From the NCBI RefSeq assembly GCF_023091865.1, contig NZ_JAHXDI010000004.1, positions 186,001 to 250,000 of the forward strand: a stretch of DNA of 64,000 nt, written 5' to 3'. The notes under the pieces are model-generated. The model was not told the origin of the DNA and did no database searches. It worked only from the letters and a program-made list of their open reading frames with translations. The DNA comes from Chromohalobacter moromii (lineage in GTDB: Bacteria > Pseudomonadota > Gammaproteobacteria > Pseudomonadales > Halomonadaceae). Of this stretch, positions 29,883-41,171 are shown in pieces. A program made the translations under genes and the position numbers. Position 1 is the first letter of the stretch, and each line of letters begins with the position of its first letter.

Positions 29883-30968
29883 ATGACACGCAAGTTCAAC
29901 TTCTGTGCCGGCCCAGCGGCACTTCCCGATCCCGTGCTCGAGCGCGCCCGCGACGAGTTGCTCGACTATCAGGGCCATGGCTTGTCGGTCATGGAAATGA
30001 GCCACCGTAGCGATGCCTTTGCGGAGATCGCTGCGCGTGCCGAGCGCGACCTGCGCGCGCTGCTAGCCGTGCCTGACAATTATCGCGTCCTGTTCATGCA
30101 GGGCGGCGCCTCCAGCCAGTTCGCGATGGTGCCTTATAACCTGCTGGGTACGGGCGGTACGCCGAACTATCTGTATACCGGTATTTGGGGCAAGAAGGCG
30201 GTTGCCGAAGCGCGTCATCTTGCGGGCGCGCACGTGGCGGCTTCCAGCGAAGCCAATGGGTTTACGGCGGTGCCGCGGCCCGAGGACATCGTCTTGTCGT
30301 CGGATGCTGCCTATCTACATTACACGGCCAATGAAACAATCGGTGGCCTGGAATTCGATTATATTCCCGAGATTGGCGACGTGCCGCTGGTGTGCGATAT
30401 GTCTTCATCGATTCTCTCGGGCCCGCTGGATGTGTCCCGCTTCGGCGTTCTCTATGCCGGGGCCCAGAAGAATATCGGCCCGGCGGGGCTGACCTTGGTC
30501 ATCGTGCGTGACGACCTGCTCGAGCGCGCCTTGCCGAATACACCGACCATGTTCAACTATCGGGTCATGGCCGAGAACGGCTCGATGTTCAATACGCCGC
30601 CGACGTATGCCTGGTATCTGGCGGGGCTGGTCTTCGATTGGTTGCGCCATGACATGGGTGGGCTCGAGGCGATGGACCGACTCAACGCGCGCAAGTCCGA
30701 AAAACTGTATGCAGCCATCGATGCCAGCGACTTCTATTCCAGCCCCATCGCCATGCCCAATCGCTCGCGCATGAACGTGCCGTTCGTGCTGGCCGATGAG
30801 TCGCTCAACGGTGCGTTCTTGAATGATGCCGAGGCGGCGGGGCTTTTGAATCTCAAGGGCCACCGCAGTGTAGGCGGCATGCGAGCCAGCCTCTACAACG
30901 CCGTGCCGGAAGCGGCAGTGGACGCGCTGGTCGATTTCATGCAGGAGTTCGAACGACGCCATGGCTGA
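29883..30968 (+). CDS. serC: SerC, phosphoserine aminotransferase
   Basis: A 361-residue PLP enzyme converting 3-phosphohydroxypyruvate to phosphoserine, also used in pyridoxal phosphate synthesis. The ATG at 29883 gives the family start MTRKFNFCAGPAALP; longer upstream reading is not supported. The PLP lysine lies in YAGAQKNIGPAG, and HRSVGGMRASLYN near the end is typical. It overlaps pheA by 8 bases, starting an aromatic-amino-acid gene run. Confidence 0.97.
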   Translation: MTRKFNFCAGPAALPDPVLERARDELLDYQGHGLSVMEMSHRSDAFAEIAARAERDLRALLAVPDNYRVLFMQGGASSQFAMVPYNLLGTGGTPNYLYTGIWGKKAVAEARHLAGAHVAASSEANGFTAVPRPEDIVLSSDAAYLHYTANETIGGLEFDYIPEIGDVPLVCDMSSSILSGPLDVSRFGVLYAGAQKNIGPAGLTLVIVRDDLLERALPNTPTMFNYRVMAENGSMFNTPPTYAWYLAGLVFDWLRHDMGGLEAMDRLNARKSEKLYAAIDASDFYSSPIAMPNRSRMNVPFVLADESLNGAFLNDAEAAGLLNLKGHRSVGGMRASLYNAVPEAAVDALVDFMQEFERRHG

Positions 30969-32082
30969 TCACGATATGTTCGATAACAATGCCTCTATCA
31001 CGCCGGCCGACCTGCCGGCACTGCGCGAGCGAATCGATACGCTGGATAGCGAGATTCTCAAGCTGATCAGCGAGCGCGCGCATTGCGCACAGCAGGTGGC
31101 GCAGGTCAAAACCGACAGTGATCCGCAGGCGACGTTCTACCGCCCCGAGCGCGAAGCTCAGGTGCTGCGTCGTATCATGGCGCTCAACAAGGGCCCCCTG
31201 GACGACGAGGAAATGGCACGCTTGTTCCGCGAGATCATGTCGGCGTGCCTGGCGCTGGAGCGGCCGGTCAAGGTGGCCTATCTCGGTCCCGAGGGCACGT
31301 TCACCCAGCAGGCAGCGCTCAAGCATTTCGGCGACAGCGCGGTGAGCTTGCCGATGGCGGCCATCGATGAGGTCTTTCGCGAGGTGGAAGCGGGAGCCGC
31401 GCATTTTGGCGTGGTGCCGGTGGAAAACTCCACCGAGGGGATCGTCAACAGCACCTTGGATACCTTCATGGATGCCAGCCTGCGCATTTGTGGCGAGGTA
31501 GTGCTGCGCATTCACCATCATCTACTGGTGTCCAACAATACGCGCCGCGACAAGCTCTCGCGCATTTATTCGCATCCCCAGTCCCTGGCGCAGTGCCGCA
31601 AGTGGCTGGACGCGCATTATCCCAATGCCGAGCGGGTGCCGGTGTCCTCCAACGCCGAAGCGGCGCGCCTGATCAAGAGCGAATGGCACAGCGCCGCGAT
31701 CGCCGGCGACATGGCCGCCAAGCGTTATGAGCTCGAGAAGGTCGCCGAGAAGATCGAGGACCGTCCCGACAACTCGACACGCTTTTTGATCATCGGGCAC
31801 CACGACACGCCGATCTCCGAGGATGACAAGACCTCCATCGTCGTCGCCATGCGCAACCAGCCCGGGGCGCTGCACGACTTGCTCGAGCCGTTCCACCGCC
31901 ACAAGATCGATCTGACACGCGTCGAGACGCGGCCGTCACGCACTGGGGTCTGGAATTACGTGTTCTTCATCGACTTCAAGGGGCATCGTGACGATCCGCA
32001 GGTCGCGGCGGTGCTGGAAGAGATTACGTTGCGTGCTGCCGAGCTCAAGGTGTTGGGGTCCTATCCCGTGGGTGTGTTGTAA
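30961..32082 (+). CDS. pheA: PheA, chorismate mutase / prephenate dehydratase (P-protein)
   Basis: A 373-residue bifunctional enzyme leading to phenylpyruvate. Residues ~15-95 form an AroQ-type chorismate mutase (LRERIDTLDSEILKLISERA), ~98-275 the dehydratase with YLGPEGTFTQQAA and the catalytic Thr region RPDNSTRFLIIG, and ~285-370 an ACT domain for phenylalanine feedback (NQPGALHDLLEPF and VETRPSRTG). Its stop codon is followed directly by the ATG of the tyrA-aroA fusion. In many pseudomonads hisC lies between these genes; it is absent here. Confidence 0.97.
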   Translation: MADHDMFDNNASITPADLPALRERIDTLDSEILKLISERAHCAQQVAQVKTDSDPQATFYRPEREAQVLRRIMALNKGPLDDEEMARLFREIMSACLALERPVKVAYLGPEGTFTQQAALKHFGDSAVSLPMAAIDEVFREVEAGAAHFGVVPVENSTEGIVNSTLDTFMDASLRICGEVVLRIHHHLLVSNNTRRDKLSRIYSHPQSLAQCRKWLDAHYPNAERVPVSSNAEAARLIKSEWHSAAIAGDMAAKRYELEKVAEKIEDRPDNSTRFLIIGHHDTPISEDDKTSIVVAMRNQPGALHDLLEPFHRHKIDLTRVETRPSRTGVWNYVFFIDFKGHRDDPQVAAVLEEITLRAAELKVLGSYPVGVL

Positions 32083-34335
32083 ATGTCGGAGCAGTCCTGT
32101 GCGCCGACCGAGCGCGGTATCCTCATCATTGGATTGGGCCTGATGGGCGGTTCGCTGGCGGCGGCCTTGAAAGAAGCGGGTTTTGCGGGGCGTATCCTAG
32201 CCTGTGATCGTGACGCTGACGAAGTAGCGCGCGGCATCGATATGGGGCTGATCGACGCAGGCAGCACCGAGCTGGCACCTTTGGTAGCCGAAAGCAGCTT
32301 GATCGTGCTGGCGGTGCCGGTATTGGCGATGGAGGCTGTGCTACGCGAATTGGCGCCGCATCTAGGCGAACAGGTGATCACCGATGTCGGCAGTACCAAA
32401 GGTGCCATCGAGGCGGCGGTAGAGCGCGTCTTTGGTGACATCCCGCCGCGCTTCGTACCGGGGCACCCGATTGCGGGATCCGAAAAAAGCGGCGTGGCGG
32501 CGTCCAATTCCGCGCTTTATCACCGGCACAAGGTGATACTGACGCCGCGCGCCGATACCGATCCCGAGGCCTTGGCGCGCGTTCGCGTGCTATGGGCCGC
32601 GTGTGGGGCGGAGCTGCTGGAGATGGACGTGGCACGCCACGATCAGGTCTTGGCGCGGACTAGCCATCTCCCGCATTTATTGGCGTTTTCGTTGGTCGAC
32701 ACCCTGGCGCGTCAGGACGAGCGCCTGGAGATCTTTCGCTATGCGGCGGGGGGCTTTCGCGATTTTACGCGTATCGCCGGTAGCGACCCGGTCATGTGGC
32801 GCGATATCTTCAGCGCTAACCGCGAGGCGGTGCTTGGCGCACTGGATGAGTTCGAAGCGGGTGTCGCCCGTTTGCGCCGTGCCGTGACCGATAATGATGG
32901 CGATGCCATGCTGGCGATCTTCGATCGTGCCAGTCATGCGCGGCAGTATTTCGATACGCTTTTGAACCAGACGAGTTATCAAGCGATGGAACAACGCAAT
33001 ATCCGTTACCGCGTGACTCCCGGTGGCAATGTGCGCGGTCGGATCCGCGTGCCGGGGGACAAATCGATCTCGCACCGCTCGATCATGCTTGGCGCGCTTG
33101 CCGAGGGCGTGACCGAAGTGCATGGCTTCCTCGAGGGCGAGGATAGCCTGGCGACGCTGCAGGCGTTTCGTGAAATGGGGGTGGCCATTGAAGGTCCTCA
33201 CCAGGGACGCGTGACCGTGCATGGCGTTGGCCTGCATGGCCTGACGGCGCCTTCCGGCCCTCTTTATGTGGGCAATTCGGGCACCGCCATGCGCCTGTTC
33301 GCGGGCTTGCTGGCCGGGCAGGCCTTCGATACCGAGTTGACCGGCGATGTGTCGCTCAACAAGCGGCCGATGGGCCGCGTGGCCGATCCGCTGCGCGAGA
33401 TGGGCGCGGTGATCGAAACCGCTGAAGGTGGTCGACCGCCGCTGACGATTCGCGGTGGCCAGGCATTGCGTGGCCTTCGTTATGACATGCCCATGGCCAG
33501 TGCCCAGGTTAAGTCCTGTCTCTTGCTGGCGGGGCTCTATGCCGAGGGTGAGACGCGGGTGCGCGAGCCGGCACCGACCCGCGATCATACCGAGCGTATG
33601 CTCAATGGTTTCGGTTATGCGGTGCAACGCGACGCTGACGAAGCTTGGCTACAGGGTGGGGGGCGCTTAACGGCGTCGCCTATCGACGTGCCCTCGGATA
33701 TCTCGTCGGCGGCGTTCTACCTGGTGGCGGCGGCCATCACGCCGGGCTCGGATCTGCTCCTAGAGCATGTGGGAACCAATCCGACACGCATCGGGGTCAT
33801 CAATATCCTCAAGGCCATGGGCGCCGATCTCGAATTGCTCAATCCTCGGGAAGTCGGTGGCGAGCCGGTCGCTGATATTCGCGTTCGCCATGCACCGCTC
33901 AAGGGCATCGATATCCCGGTGGATCAAGTGCCGCTGGCCATCGACGAGTTTCCCGTGTTGTTCATCGCTGCGGCCAATGCCGAAGGCGTGACCCGCTTGC
34001 GGGGGGCGGAAGAATTACGCGTCAAGGAATCCGATCGCATCCAGGCGATGGCCGATGGTCTGGCGATCCTGGGCGTTGAGAATACCGTCCATTCCGATGG
34101 CATCGACGTCGTCGGTCGCGCCGACGCCTGCGATACGCATGTCGCGCATTATCGCGGCGGGCATGTCGATAGCCTGGGCGATCATCGCATCGCCATGGCC
34201 TTCGCCATTGCCGCCCTGCGTGCCGAGGGCGAGATCGTGATCGATGACTGCGCCAATGTGGCCACGTCGTTCCCGGGATTCGTTGACCTGGCGCGCCGCG
34301 TAGGGCTGTCGCTCGAAGAACAGGAGGCGTCATGA
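32083..34335 (+). CDS. TyrA-AroA fusion: prephenate dehydrogenase / EPSP synthase
   Basis: A single 750-residue reading frame joining two shikimate/aromatic steps. Residues ~1-300 form a TyrA-type NAD(P)-dependent dehydrogenase ([41 protein letters not shown]). From about residue 306 comes AroA, 5-enolpyruvylshikimate-3-phosphate synthase, with [36 protein letters not shown], the RVKESDRI block and the C-terminal [14 protein letters not shown]. The motifs fit a class I, glyphosate-sensitive AroA, though this is family inference. Such tyrA-aroA fusions are known in pseudomonads and halomonads. It overlaps cmk by four bases. Confidence 0.97.
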   Translation: MSEQSCAPTERGILIIGLGLMGGSLAAALKEAGFAGRILACDRDADEVARGIDMGLIDAGSTELAPLVAESSLIVLAVPVLAMEAVLRELAPHLGEQVITDVGSTKGAIEAAVERVFGDIPPRFVPGHPIAGSEKSGVAASNSALYHRHKVILTPRADTDPEALARVRVLWAACGAELLEMDVARHDQVLARTSHLPHLLAFSLVDTLARQDERLEIFRYAAGGFRDFTRIAGSDPVMWRDIFSANREAVLGALDEFEAGVARLRRAVTDNDGDAMLAIFDRASHARQYFDTLLNQTSYQAMEQRNIRYRVTPGGNVRGRIRVPGDKSISHRSIMLGALAEGVTEVHGFLEGEDSLATLQAFREMGVAIEGPHQGRVTVHGVGLHGLTAPSGPLYVGNSGTAMRLFAGLLAGQAFDTELTGDVSLNKRPMGRVADPLREMGAVIETAEGGRPPLTIRGGQALRGLRYDMPMASAQVKSCLLLAGLYAEGETRVREPAPTRDHTERMLNGFGYAVQRDADEAWLQGGGRLTASPIDVPSDISSAAFYLVAAAITPGSDLLLEHVGTNPTRIGVINILKAMGADLELLNPREVGGEPVADIRVRHAPLKGIDIPVDQVPLAIDEFPVLFIAAANAEGVTRLRGAEELRVKESDRIQAMADGLAILGVENTVHSDGIDVVGRADACDTHVAHYRGGHVDSLGDHRIAMAFAIAALRAEGEIVIDDCANVATSFPGFVDLARRVGLSLEEQEAS

Positions 34336-35030
34336 GCTTGTCGCACAGCGACGTGCCCGTACTGACCGTCGACGGACCCGGCGGCGCAGGCAAGGGGACC
34401 GTGAGTCGCCTGATCGCCGAGCGCCTGGGCTGGCACCTGCTCGACTCCGGGGCACTGTACCGTCTGACGGCGTTGGCAGCACTCAAGCATGGCTTGGCGC
34501 TGGACGATGAAGCTGCGTTGGCGGCTTGTGCCGAAACCTTGGATGTCCGCTTCGTGGCGTGCGATGGCGAAACGCGTATCGAGCTGGAAGGGCGTGACGT
34601 GAGTGGCGACATTCGCACCGAGAAGGTCGGCGACGTTGCCTCGCAGGTGGCATCGTTACCTCGGGTGCGTGATGCGCTGCTGACGCGCCAACGCGACTTT
34701 CGCGACATGCCAGGGCTAGTGGCGGATGGACGGGATATGGGCACGGTGGTATTCCCCCATGCGCCCTTGAAAGTCTACCTGACGGCCTCAGCGGAAGAGC
34801 GGGCGCGGCGACGCCATGAACAGTTGCTGAACGCCGGTCGGGATGCTAATCTAACGAGTCTTCTAGAGGAAATTAAGGCTCGTGACGCGCGCGACATGCA
34901 GCGTGCCGTGGCGCCACTCAAGCCGGCAGACGATGCCGTTTTGTTGGATAGTACGAGTCTTGCGATACCGGACGTGGTGGAGTGTATCGAAAGGCTGCTT
35001 AGTGCACGTGGGCTCGGCCTCCCGAACTGA
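34332..35030 (+). CDS. cmk: Cmk, cytidylate kinase
   Basis: A 232-residue P-loop kinase phosphorylating CMP and dCMP. P-loop [10 protein letters not shown] is near residue 15, then [22 protein letters not shown] and the lid region [10 protein letters not shown]. The ATGA overlap with the upstream aroA part couples it to the aromatic operon, the common serC-pheA-tyrA/aroA-cmk-rpsA arrangement. Confidence 0.96.
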   Translation: MSLSHSDVPVLTVDGPGGAGKGTVSRLIAERLGWHLLDSGALYRLTALAALKHGLALDDEAALAACAETLDVRFVACDGETRIELEGRDVSGDIRTEKVGDVASQVASLPRVRDALLTRQRDFRDMPGLVADGRDMGTVVFPHAPLKVYLTASAEERARRRHEQLLNAGRDANLTSLLEEIKARDARDMQRAVAPLKPADDAVLLDSTSLAIPDVVECIERLLSARGLGLPN

Positions 35031-35183
35031 GCAGCTGGGGTGAAACGGGCACCCATCCGGAGACCCTGGCCAGACGTTATGACGTGCGCGGGCGATAACC
35101 GAGAGCCTTCGCAGGTCGAACCAGCGCCAACGTCCCCAGGGGTATGTAGGAAAGGCCCGCGCTTGCTGGTGGTGCGGAGAATG

Positions 35184-35198
35184 AGCGGCCTGGCCGCT
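35184..35198 (+). promoter_or_regulatory. Small leader hairpin ahead of rpsA
   Basis: AGCGGC pairs with GCCGCT around a three-base CTG loop, 26 bases before the rpsA ATG and near the weak TAGGAAC ribosome site. E. coli rpsA is autoregulated through hairpins in a structured leader; this could be a counterpart. Inference only. The 194-bp cmk-rpsA gap contains no gene I can support. Confidence 0.3.
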
Positions 35199-35224
35199 AT
35201 TAACGTTGATCACGTAGGAACAAC

Positions 35225-36907
35225 ATGAGCGAAAGCTTTGCTGAACTGTTCGAACAGTCTCTCCAGGATATCAATATGGAACCCGGTGCCATCGTCATGG
35301 CAACCGTGGTCGACATCGAAGGTGACTGGATTACCGTCAACGCGGGTCTGAAGTCCGAGGGTCAAATCCCCGTGGCGCAGTTCCGTGATGACAATGGCGA
35401 ATTGACCATCTCCGTGGGTGATGAAGTCAAGGTTGCCCTTGAAGCCGTCGAAGACGGTTTCGGCGAGACGCGTCTGTCTCGCGAAAAGGCCAAGCGTGCC
35501 GAGGCCTGGAAAGAGCTGGAAGCGGCCTTCGAGAAGGACGAAATCGTCAAGGGCGTGATCAACGGCAAGGTCAAGGGCGGCTTTACGGTCGATGTCTCTT
35601 CCATCCGCGCTTTCCTGCCCGGTTCTCTCGTCGACGTCCGTCCGGTACGCGATACTGCTCACCTCGAGCACAAAGAGCTGGACTTCAAGGTCATCAAGCT
35701 CGATCCCAAGCGTAATAACGTCGTGGTTTCTCGCCGTGCCGTTCTCGAAGCCGAGAACAGTGCCGAGCGTGAAGCGCTTCTGTCGACGCTTCAGGAAGGT
35801 CAGCAGATCGACGGTATCGTCAAGAACCTCACCGACTACGGTGCGTTCGTCGATCTGGGCGGCGTCGATGGCCTGCTGCACATCACCGACATGGCGTGGA
35901 AGCGCATCAAGCATCCCAGCGAGATCGTTGCCGTTGGTGATGAGGTCAACGTCAAGGTGCTCAAGTTCGATCGCGAGCGCAACCGTGTGTCTCTCGGCTT
36001 GAAGCAACTGGGCGAAGATCCGTGGGTCAACATCAAGGATCGTTATCCGGAAAACACCCGCGTCAATGCTCGCGTCACCAATCTGACGGACTACGGCTGC
36101 TTTGCCGAGCTCGAGGAAGGTGTCGAAGGCTTGGTTCACGTCTCGGAAATGGACTGGACCAACAAGAACATCCATCCCTCGAAAGTCGTCCAGGTCGGCG
36201 ATGACGTGGAAGTCATGGTGCTGGATATCGACGAAGAACGTCGTCGTATTTCCCTGGGCATCAAGCAGTGCACCACCAATCCGTGGGAAGACTTCAGCGC
36301 GCGCTATAACAAGGGCGATCGCGTCTCTGGCACCATCAAGTCGATCACCGATTTCGGTATCTTCATCGGCTTGGAAGGTGGCATCGACGGTCTGGTCCAC
36401 TTGTCCGATATTTCTTGGAGCGAAACCGGCGAAGAAGCCGTGCGCAAGTTCAAGAAGGGCGACGAAGCCGAAGCGGTCATTCTCTCGATCGATCCGGAAC
36501 GTGAGCGTATCTCGCTCGGCATCAAGCAGCTCGAAACCGATCCGGTCTCCGAGTACTTGGCCGTCAACGACAAGGGTGCCATCGTCACCGGTCGCGTTGT
36601 CGAAGTCGATGCGAAGGAAGCGCACGTCGAGTTGGCCACTGATGTCGTGGCGGTACTCAAGGCTTCCGAGATCAGCCCCGACCGCGTCGAAGATGCACGC
36701 AACGTGCTCAACGAAGGCGATAGCGTCGAAGCCAAGATCGTCGGTGTCGATCGCAAAAATCGTGCGATCAACCTGTCTGTGAAGGCGAAAGATCAGGTCG
36801 ATACGCGCCGTGCGATGGGCAAACTGCGCGATCAGGAAGCTGAGCCGGAGTCCTCAGGCCCGACCACCATCGGTGATTTGATCAAGCAGCAGATGGGCGG
36901 CGAATAA
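35225..36907 (+). CDS. rpsA: RpsA, 30S ribosomal protein S1
   Basis: A 560-residue RNA-binding protein required for initiation on structured or weakly led mRNAs. It contains six S1 repeats, for example [31 protein letters not shown] and [20 protein letters not shown]. The first repeats bind the ribosome and the later ones mRNA. Start [13 protein letters not shown] is typical. The gene uses strongly biased codons, as expected for high expression. It ends in a double hairpin including a strong terminator. Confidence 0.98.
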   Translation: MSESFAELFEQSLQDINMEPGAIVMATVVDIEGDWITVNAGLKSEGQIPVAQFRDDNGELTISVGDEVKVALEAVEDGFGETRLSREKAKRAEAWKELEAAFEKDEIVKGVINGKVKGGFTVDVSSIRAFLPGSLVDVRPVRDTAHLEHKELDFKVIKLDPKRNNVVVSRRAVLEAENSAEREALLSTLQEGQQIDGIVKNLTDYGAFVDLGGVDGLLHITDMAWKRIKHPSEIVAVGDEVNVKVLKFDRERNRVSLGLKQLGEDPWVNIKDRYPENTRVNARVTNLTDYGCFAELEEGVEGLVHVSEMDWTNKNIHPSKVVQVGDDVEVMVLDIDEERRRISLGIKQCTTNPWEDFSARYNKGDRVSGTIKSITDFGIFIGLEGGIDGLVHLSDISWSETGEEAVRKFKKGDEAEAVILSIDPERERISLGIKQLETDPVSEYLAVNDKGAIVTGRVVEVDAKEAHVELATDVVAVLKASEISPDRVEDARNVLNEGDSVEAKIVGVDRKNRAINLSVKAKDQVDTRRAMGKLRDQEAEPESSGPTTIGDLIKQQMGGE

Positions 36908-36918
36908 GCCTGCGCATC

Positions 36919-36943
36919 ACCGTCGCGTCCCGCACGCGACGGT
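36919..36943 (+). repeat. Inverted repeat after rpsA
   Basis: A perfect 10-base inverted repeat, ACCGTCGCGT and ACGCGACGGT, around a 5-base loop, 12 bases after the rpsA stop. It has no T tract, so it is more likely an mRNA 3'-end stabiliser or protein site than a terminator by itself. Confidence 0.7.
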
Positions 36944-36965
36944 CTCGGCTTGATAGCCACATGAA

Positions 36966-36996
36966 AACCGTGCCTCTCGCGAGGCACGGTTTTTTT
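36966..36996 (+). terminator. Intrinsic terminator of the rpsA transcription unit
   Basis: An 11-bp stem (AACCGTGCCTC with GAGGCACGGTT), TCGC loop, then T residues. It follows the first hairpin by 22 bases. Confidence 0.93.
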
Positions 36997-37204
36997 ATGC
37001 ATCATTCCCGGGTGGTGCGATGCGCCCGTGCACCCCGGCTCGCCTGATTGGCCGACAGGTTTGGCTCGCCGGTGCTAAGCTAATCTCGAACGAGAGTTGC
37101 TGCCGGTGTCGATGATGCAAGCGGAGCGTTGGCATCTGACGTCGACTCGGGGGGACTCAGCGCTTCTCGAGAGTCACGTCTTCGCTTTCCACGAGCGCTT
37201 CGTC

Positions 37205-37957
37205 ATGCCAATCCCGAGCCGTCAGCGCCTTCTTACCGATCACCAGCCCGACGCCGTCCAGGCACGACTGAGCATATCGCCGAGAGCATCGACATTGCCC
37301 GATGCCGTGCTTGGGGGCATCGATGGTTGTGTGACCACTTTCGCGGTGGTCTCGGGCGCCTTCGGCGCTGGATTCTCGCCGCAGGTGGCGCTCGTGCTGG
37401 GCTTTGCCAACTTGCTGGCCGATGGCTTGAGCATGGCGGTCAGCAATTACGAGGCGGGGCAGGCGCAGTTAGCCCAGATCGCCAGCGCGGAGCGCACCGA
37501 ACATCGGCATATTGCCCTGGTGCCTGAAGGCGAGCGCGAGGAAATTCGCCAGCTGTTTCGCGCCAAGGGGTTCGAGGGCGAGTTGCTCGAGCAGGTCGTG
37601 GCGGTGTTGTGTCGCGATCCCGAGGTCTGGGTGAGCACCATGTTGCGAGAAGAATATGGCTTGTCACGCGAGGGCCTGAGCCCCCTGCGCGCTGCGCTCG
37701 TCACTTTCTTGGCCTTTCTGGTGGTGGGGGCGTTGCCCTTGGTGCCGTACGCGGTGCCGGGGCTGGGTGCCGTCACGCAGTTCCTGACAAGCCTGGGGGT
37801 AGCCGCTGGTGTCTTCCTGGGTATCGGCATGCTGAAAAGTGCGGTCTACGGCCTGCCGGCCTGGCGGTCGGGGCTGCGGACATTGTTCATGGGCTCCGCC
37901 GCCGCCGGGCTGGCATTCATCACGGGGCATGGCGCGCAAATGCTGCTAGGCGGCTAG
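37205..37957 (+). CDS. VIT/CCC1-family membrane transporter
   Basis: A ~250-residue membrane protein of the vacuolar iron transporter family, probably moving Fe2+ or Mn2+ across the membrane. After an N-terminal hydrophilic part come [42 protein letters not shown] (metal-site helix 2), a cytoplasmic helical hairpin with [14 protein letters not shown], and three further hydrophobic helices with [11 protein letters not shown] start at the ATG at 37205, but upstream codons (TTG at 37097, ATGs at 37112-37115) are open and no start has a good ribosome site. Substrate is inferred from family. Confidence 0.8.
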   Translation: MPIPSRQRLLTDHQPDAVQARLSISPRASTLPDAVLGGIDGCVTTFAVVSGAFGAGFSPQVALVLGFANLLADGLSMAVSNYEAGQAQLAQIASAERTEHRHIALVPEGEREEIRQLFRAKGFEGELLEQVVAVLCRDPEVWVSTMLREEYGLSREGLSPLRAALVTFLAFLVVGALPLVPYAVPGLGAVTQFLTSLGVAAGVFLGIGMLKSAVYGLPAWRSGLRTLFMGSAAAGLAFITGHGAQMLLGG

Positions 37958-38061
37958 AGATGGCGTAGGTGGTCCCATCGGTGTGGCCACGGGCGAGAGG
38001 CATGTGTTAGCGCAATGCCAGCCCGGAGTGTGCTCGGCCTGGGCCGGCGCGACGCTGGGAC

Positions 38062-38802
38062 CTACGAGGAGGAACGCGGATCACTGCCCGCTTTCTCCAG
38101 CGTCGATAACACGCCTCGCAGAATGGACAGCTCCTTGCGGGATGGCTGTGCACGCGCGAAGAGTGCGCGCAGGTGATCCTCGGTACGCGCGTGGGGTTGG
38201 GTCAAAAACCCCGATGTCACCAGTGCCTCGTGCAAATGCGTCTCGAAATGGGCCATCTGGTCGCGGGTCGGTAGCGAGGGCGGCGTTTGCGGAGTCGCGG
38301 GACTGGCCTGGTGATGACGCCATGCACGGCGTACTTCGTAGGCGAGTATCTGCACGGCTTGTGCAAGATTGAGTACACCGTAATCCGGGTTGGCGGGGAT
38401 GCTGACCTGATGCGTGCAATGCCGAATTTCATCGTTGGTCAGGCCGAAGCGCTCGCGCCCGAACACCAGTGCCACCGGAGCATTTTGTGCATGCTCGATC
38501 AGCTCGGACGCCATGGGCTCGGGATCGTCGAAATGAGGCAGGGGTAGGCTGCGCAGACGCGCGCTGGCGCCGACGACTTGGACGCAATCTCCGACGGCTT
38601 GTGAAATGTGCTCGACAACGCGCGCGTTGTCGAGCACATCGGTGGCGCCAGCGGCCAGCCGAGTGGCCTCTTCGTCGGGAAAGCAACGCGGATTGACCAA
38701 CACCAGGTCACTCAGGCCCATGGTTTTCATCGCGCGCGCGGCTTGGCCAATGTTGCCGGGATGGAATGTCTGAACGAGTACGATACGTATATTGGAGAGC
38801 AT
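38062..38802 (-). CDS. trmJ: TrmJ, tRNA (Cm32/Um32) 2'-O-methyltransferase
   Basis: A 246-residue SPOUT-class methyltransferase that modifies position 32 of several tRNAs. The N-terminal domain has IRIVLVQTFHPGNIGQAARAMKTMGL and LVNPRCF, then VALVFGRERFGLTNDE and PDYGVLNLAQAVQIL, which form the AdoMet-binding trefoil knot; the C-terminal helical part (THLHEALVTSGFL) is specific to TrmJ. The coding sequence contains a perfect 34-bp palindrome at 38606-38639, and a 7-bp tandem repeat lies about 40 bases upstream of the start. No strong ribosome site is seen. Confidence 0.94.
   Translation of the reverse strand: MLSNIRIVLVQTFHPGNIGQAARAMKTMGLSDLVLVNPRCFPDEEATRLAAGATDVLDNARVVEHISQAVGDCVQVVGASARLRSLPLPHFDDPEPMASELIEHAQNAPVALVFGRERFGLTNDEIRHCTHQVSIPANPDYGVLNLAQAVQILAYEVRRAWRHHQASPATPQTPPSLPTRDQMAHFETHLHEALVTSGFLTQPHARTEDHLRALFARAQPSRKELSILRGVLSTLEKAGSDPRSSS
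38606..38639. repeat. Perfect 34-bp palindrome inside trmJ
   Basis: The left 17 bases (beginning ATGTGCTCGACA and ending in GCG) are the exact reverse complement of the right 17, with no central spacer. It lies within trmJ codons for about residues 55-65 (VLDNARVVEH). It can form a long hairpin in the trmJ mRNA or a cruciform in DNA. Confidence 0.98.
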
Positions 38803-38844
38803 AGAAAATCGCGAGGCAGTCTAGGGCAGGGCGATAGTGTACTT

Positions 38845-38886
38845 GGGCTACGGGCTACGGGCTACGGGCTACGGGCTACGGGCTAC
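38845..38886. repeat. Tandem heptamer repeat, six copies of GGGCTAC
   Basis: Six uninterrupted copies of a 7-base unit (42 bases), followed by a degenerate GGCACC. It lies in the 109-bp gap between the trmJ start and the groEL terminator. Both neighbouring genes are on the minus strand, so the repeat is upstream of trmJ and downstream of groEL. Arrays of this kind commonly vary in copy number. Confidence 0.97.
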
Positions 38887-38910
38887 GGCACCGGTGAGCG
38901 GCCGATAACG

Positions 38911-38942
38911 AAAAACCCCTGCCGGTCGCCCGGCAGGGGTTT
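38911..38942 (-). terminator. Intrinsic terminator after groEL
   Basis: Reading the minus strand: a long GC-rich stem (AAACCCCTGCCGG against CCGGCAGGGGTTT, loop of four) followed by TTTTT. It lies 40 bases beyond the groEL stop. Because of the A/T runs on both sides it could also act on the plus strand. Confidence 0.9.
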
Positions 38943-38981
38943 CGAGTCACGGGACAGCGCCCGGGAGTCGGTAGGCGGTGT

Positions 38982-40640
<1,659 letters not shown>

Positions 40641-40701
40641 TTAATGGCGCGATCAAGTCGCGCAAACGTGAAACGAAAATGTGACTGGTGAGCGTTGTGA
40701 A

Positions 40702-40992
40702 TTACTCGGCAACGGCCAGAATATCGCTTTCGCTCATGATCAGGACTTCTTCACCGTCGATTTTTTCTTTCTCGACGCCAAAGCCATCCTTGAAAATCAC
40801 CGTGTCACCCACCTTGACGTCCAGCGGGCGCACTTCGCCATTTTCGAGAATACGACCGTTGCCGACAGCAAGAACTTCACCGCGGGTCGGTTTCTCTTGA
40901 GCGTTACCCGGAAGCACGATGCCGCCAGCGGTCTTTTGCTCTTCTTCCATGCGACGGACGACGACGCGATCGTGCAAAGGACGGATTTTCAT
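40702..40992 (-). CDS. groES: GroES, 10-kDa co-chaperonin
   Basis: A 96-residue lid protein for GroEL. Start [14 protein letters not shown], the mobile loop [20 protein letters not shown] and the roof [12 protein letters not shown]-type segment are present. AGGAGA lies upstream of the ATG with somewhat long spacing. A sigma-32-like promoter is visible about 135 bases upstream, and no CIRCE (HrcA) element was found. Confidence 0.98.
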   Translation of the reverse strand: MKIRPLHDRVVVRRMEEEQKTAGGIVLPGNAQEKPTRGEVLAVGNGRILENGEVRPLDVKVGDTVIFKDGFGVEKEKIDGEEVLIMSESDILAVAE

Positions 40993-41127
40993 TGCTCACG
41001 TTCTCCTGATGGTTCTATGGATCATAGGATAATCCCGTTGAGCCAAGCCCAAGGGTGAAGGCAGTGCCTTCTGTTTATAAGGCCGACGCATCAAGGCGTT
41101 ACGGCCGAATCATCTGTTAGGGGCTTG

Positions 41128-41153
41128 ATTGGGTCGACGTATCCACTTTCAAG
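41128..41153 (-). promoter_or_regulatory. groES: Putative sigma-32 (heat-shock) promoter for groESL
   Basis: Read on the minus strand: CTTGAAA (41153-41147), 13-base spacer, then CCCAAT (41133-41128). This matches the RpoH pattern CTTGAAA...CCCCAT in order and spacing and resembles E. coli groE with a preceding CC. It lies between fxsA and groES, 136 bases before groES. Confidence 0.55.
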
Positions 41154-41171
41154 GGCCCTTCATGAATTTTT

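Noticed and set aside
35210-36625. 471-residue open frame on the minus strand opposite rpsA
   Set aside because: It is a codon-bias shadow of the strongly biased rpsA gene; rpsA has six S1 domains and clear family start, while the antisense translation has no recognisable domain.
38845-38886. Possible CRISPR repeat
   Set aside because: Units are 7 bases, contiguous and without spacers; no cas genes nearby. It is a simple tandem repeat.
40993-41171. CIRCE (HrcA) element upstream of groES
   Set aside because: Looked for TTAGCACTC-N9-GAGTGCTAA; not present. The 6-bp hairpin at 41057-41071 is unrelated.
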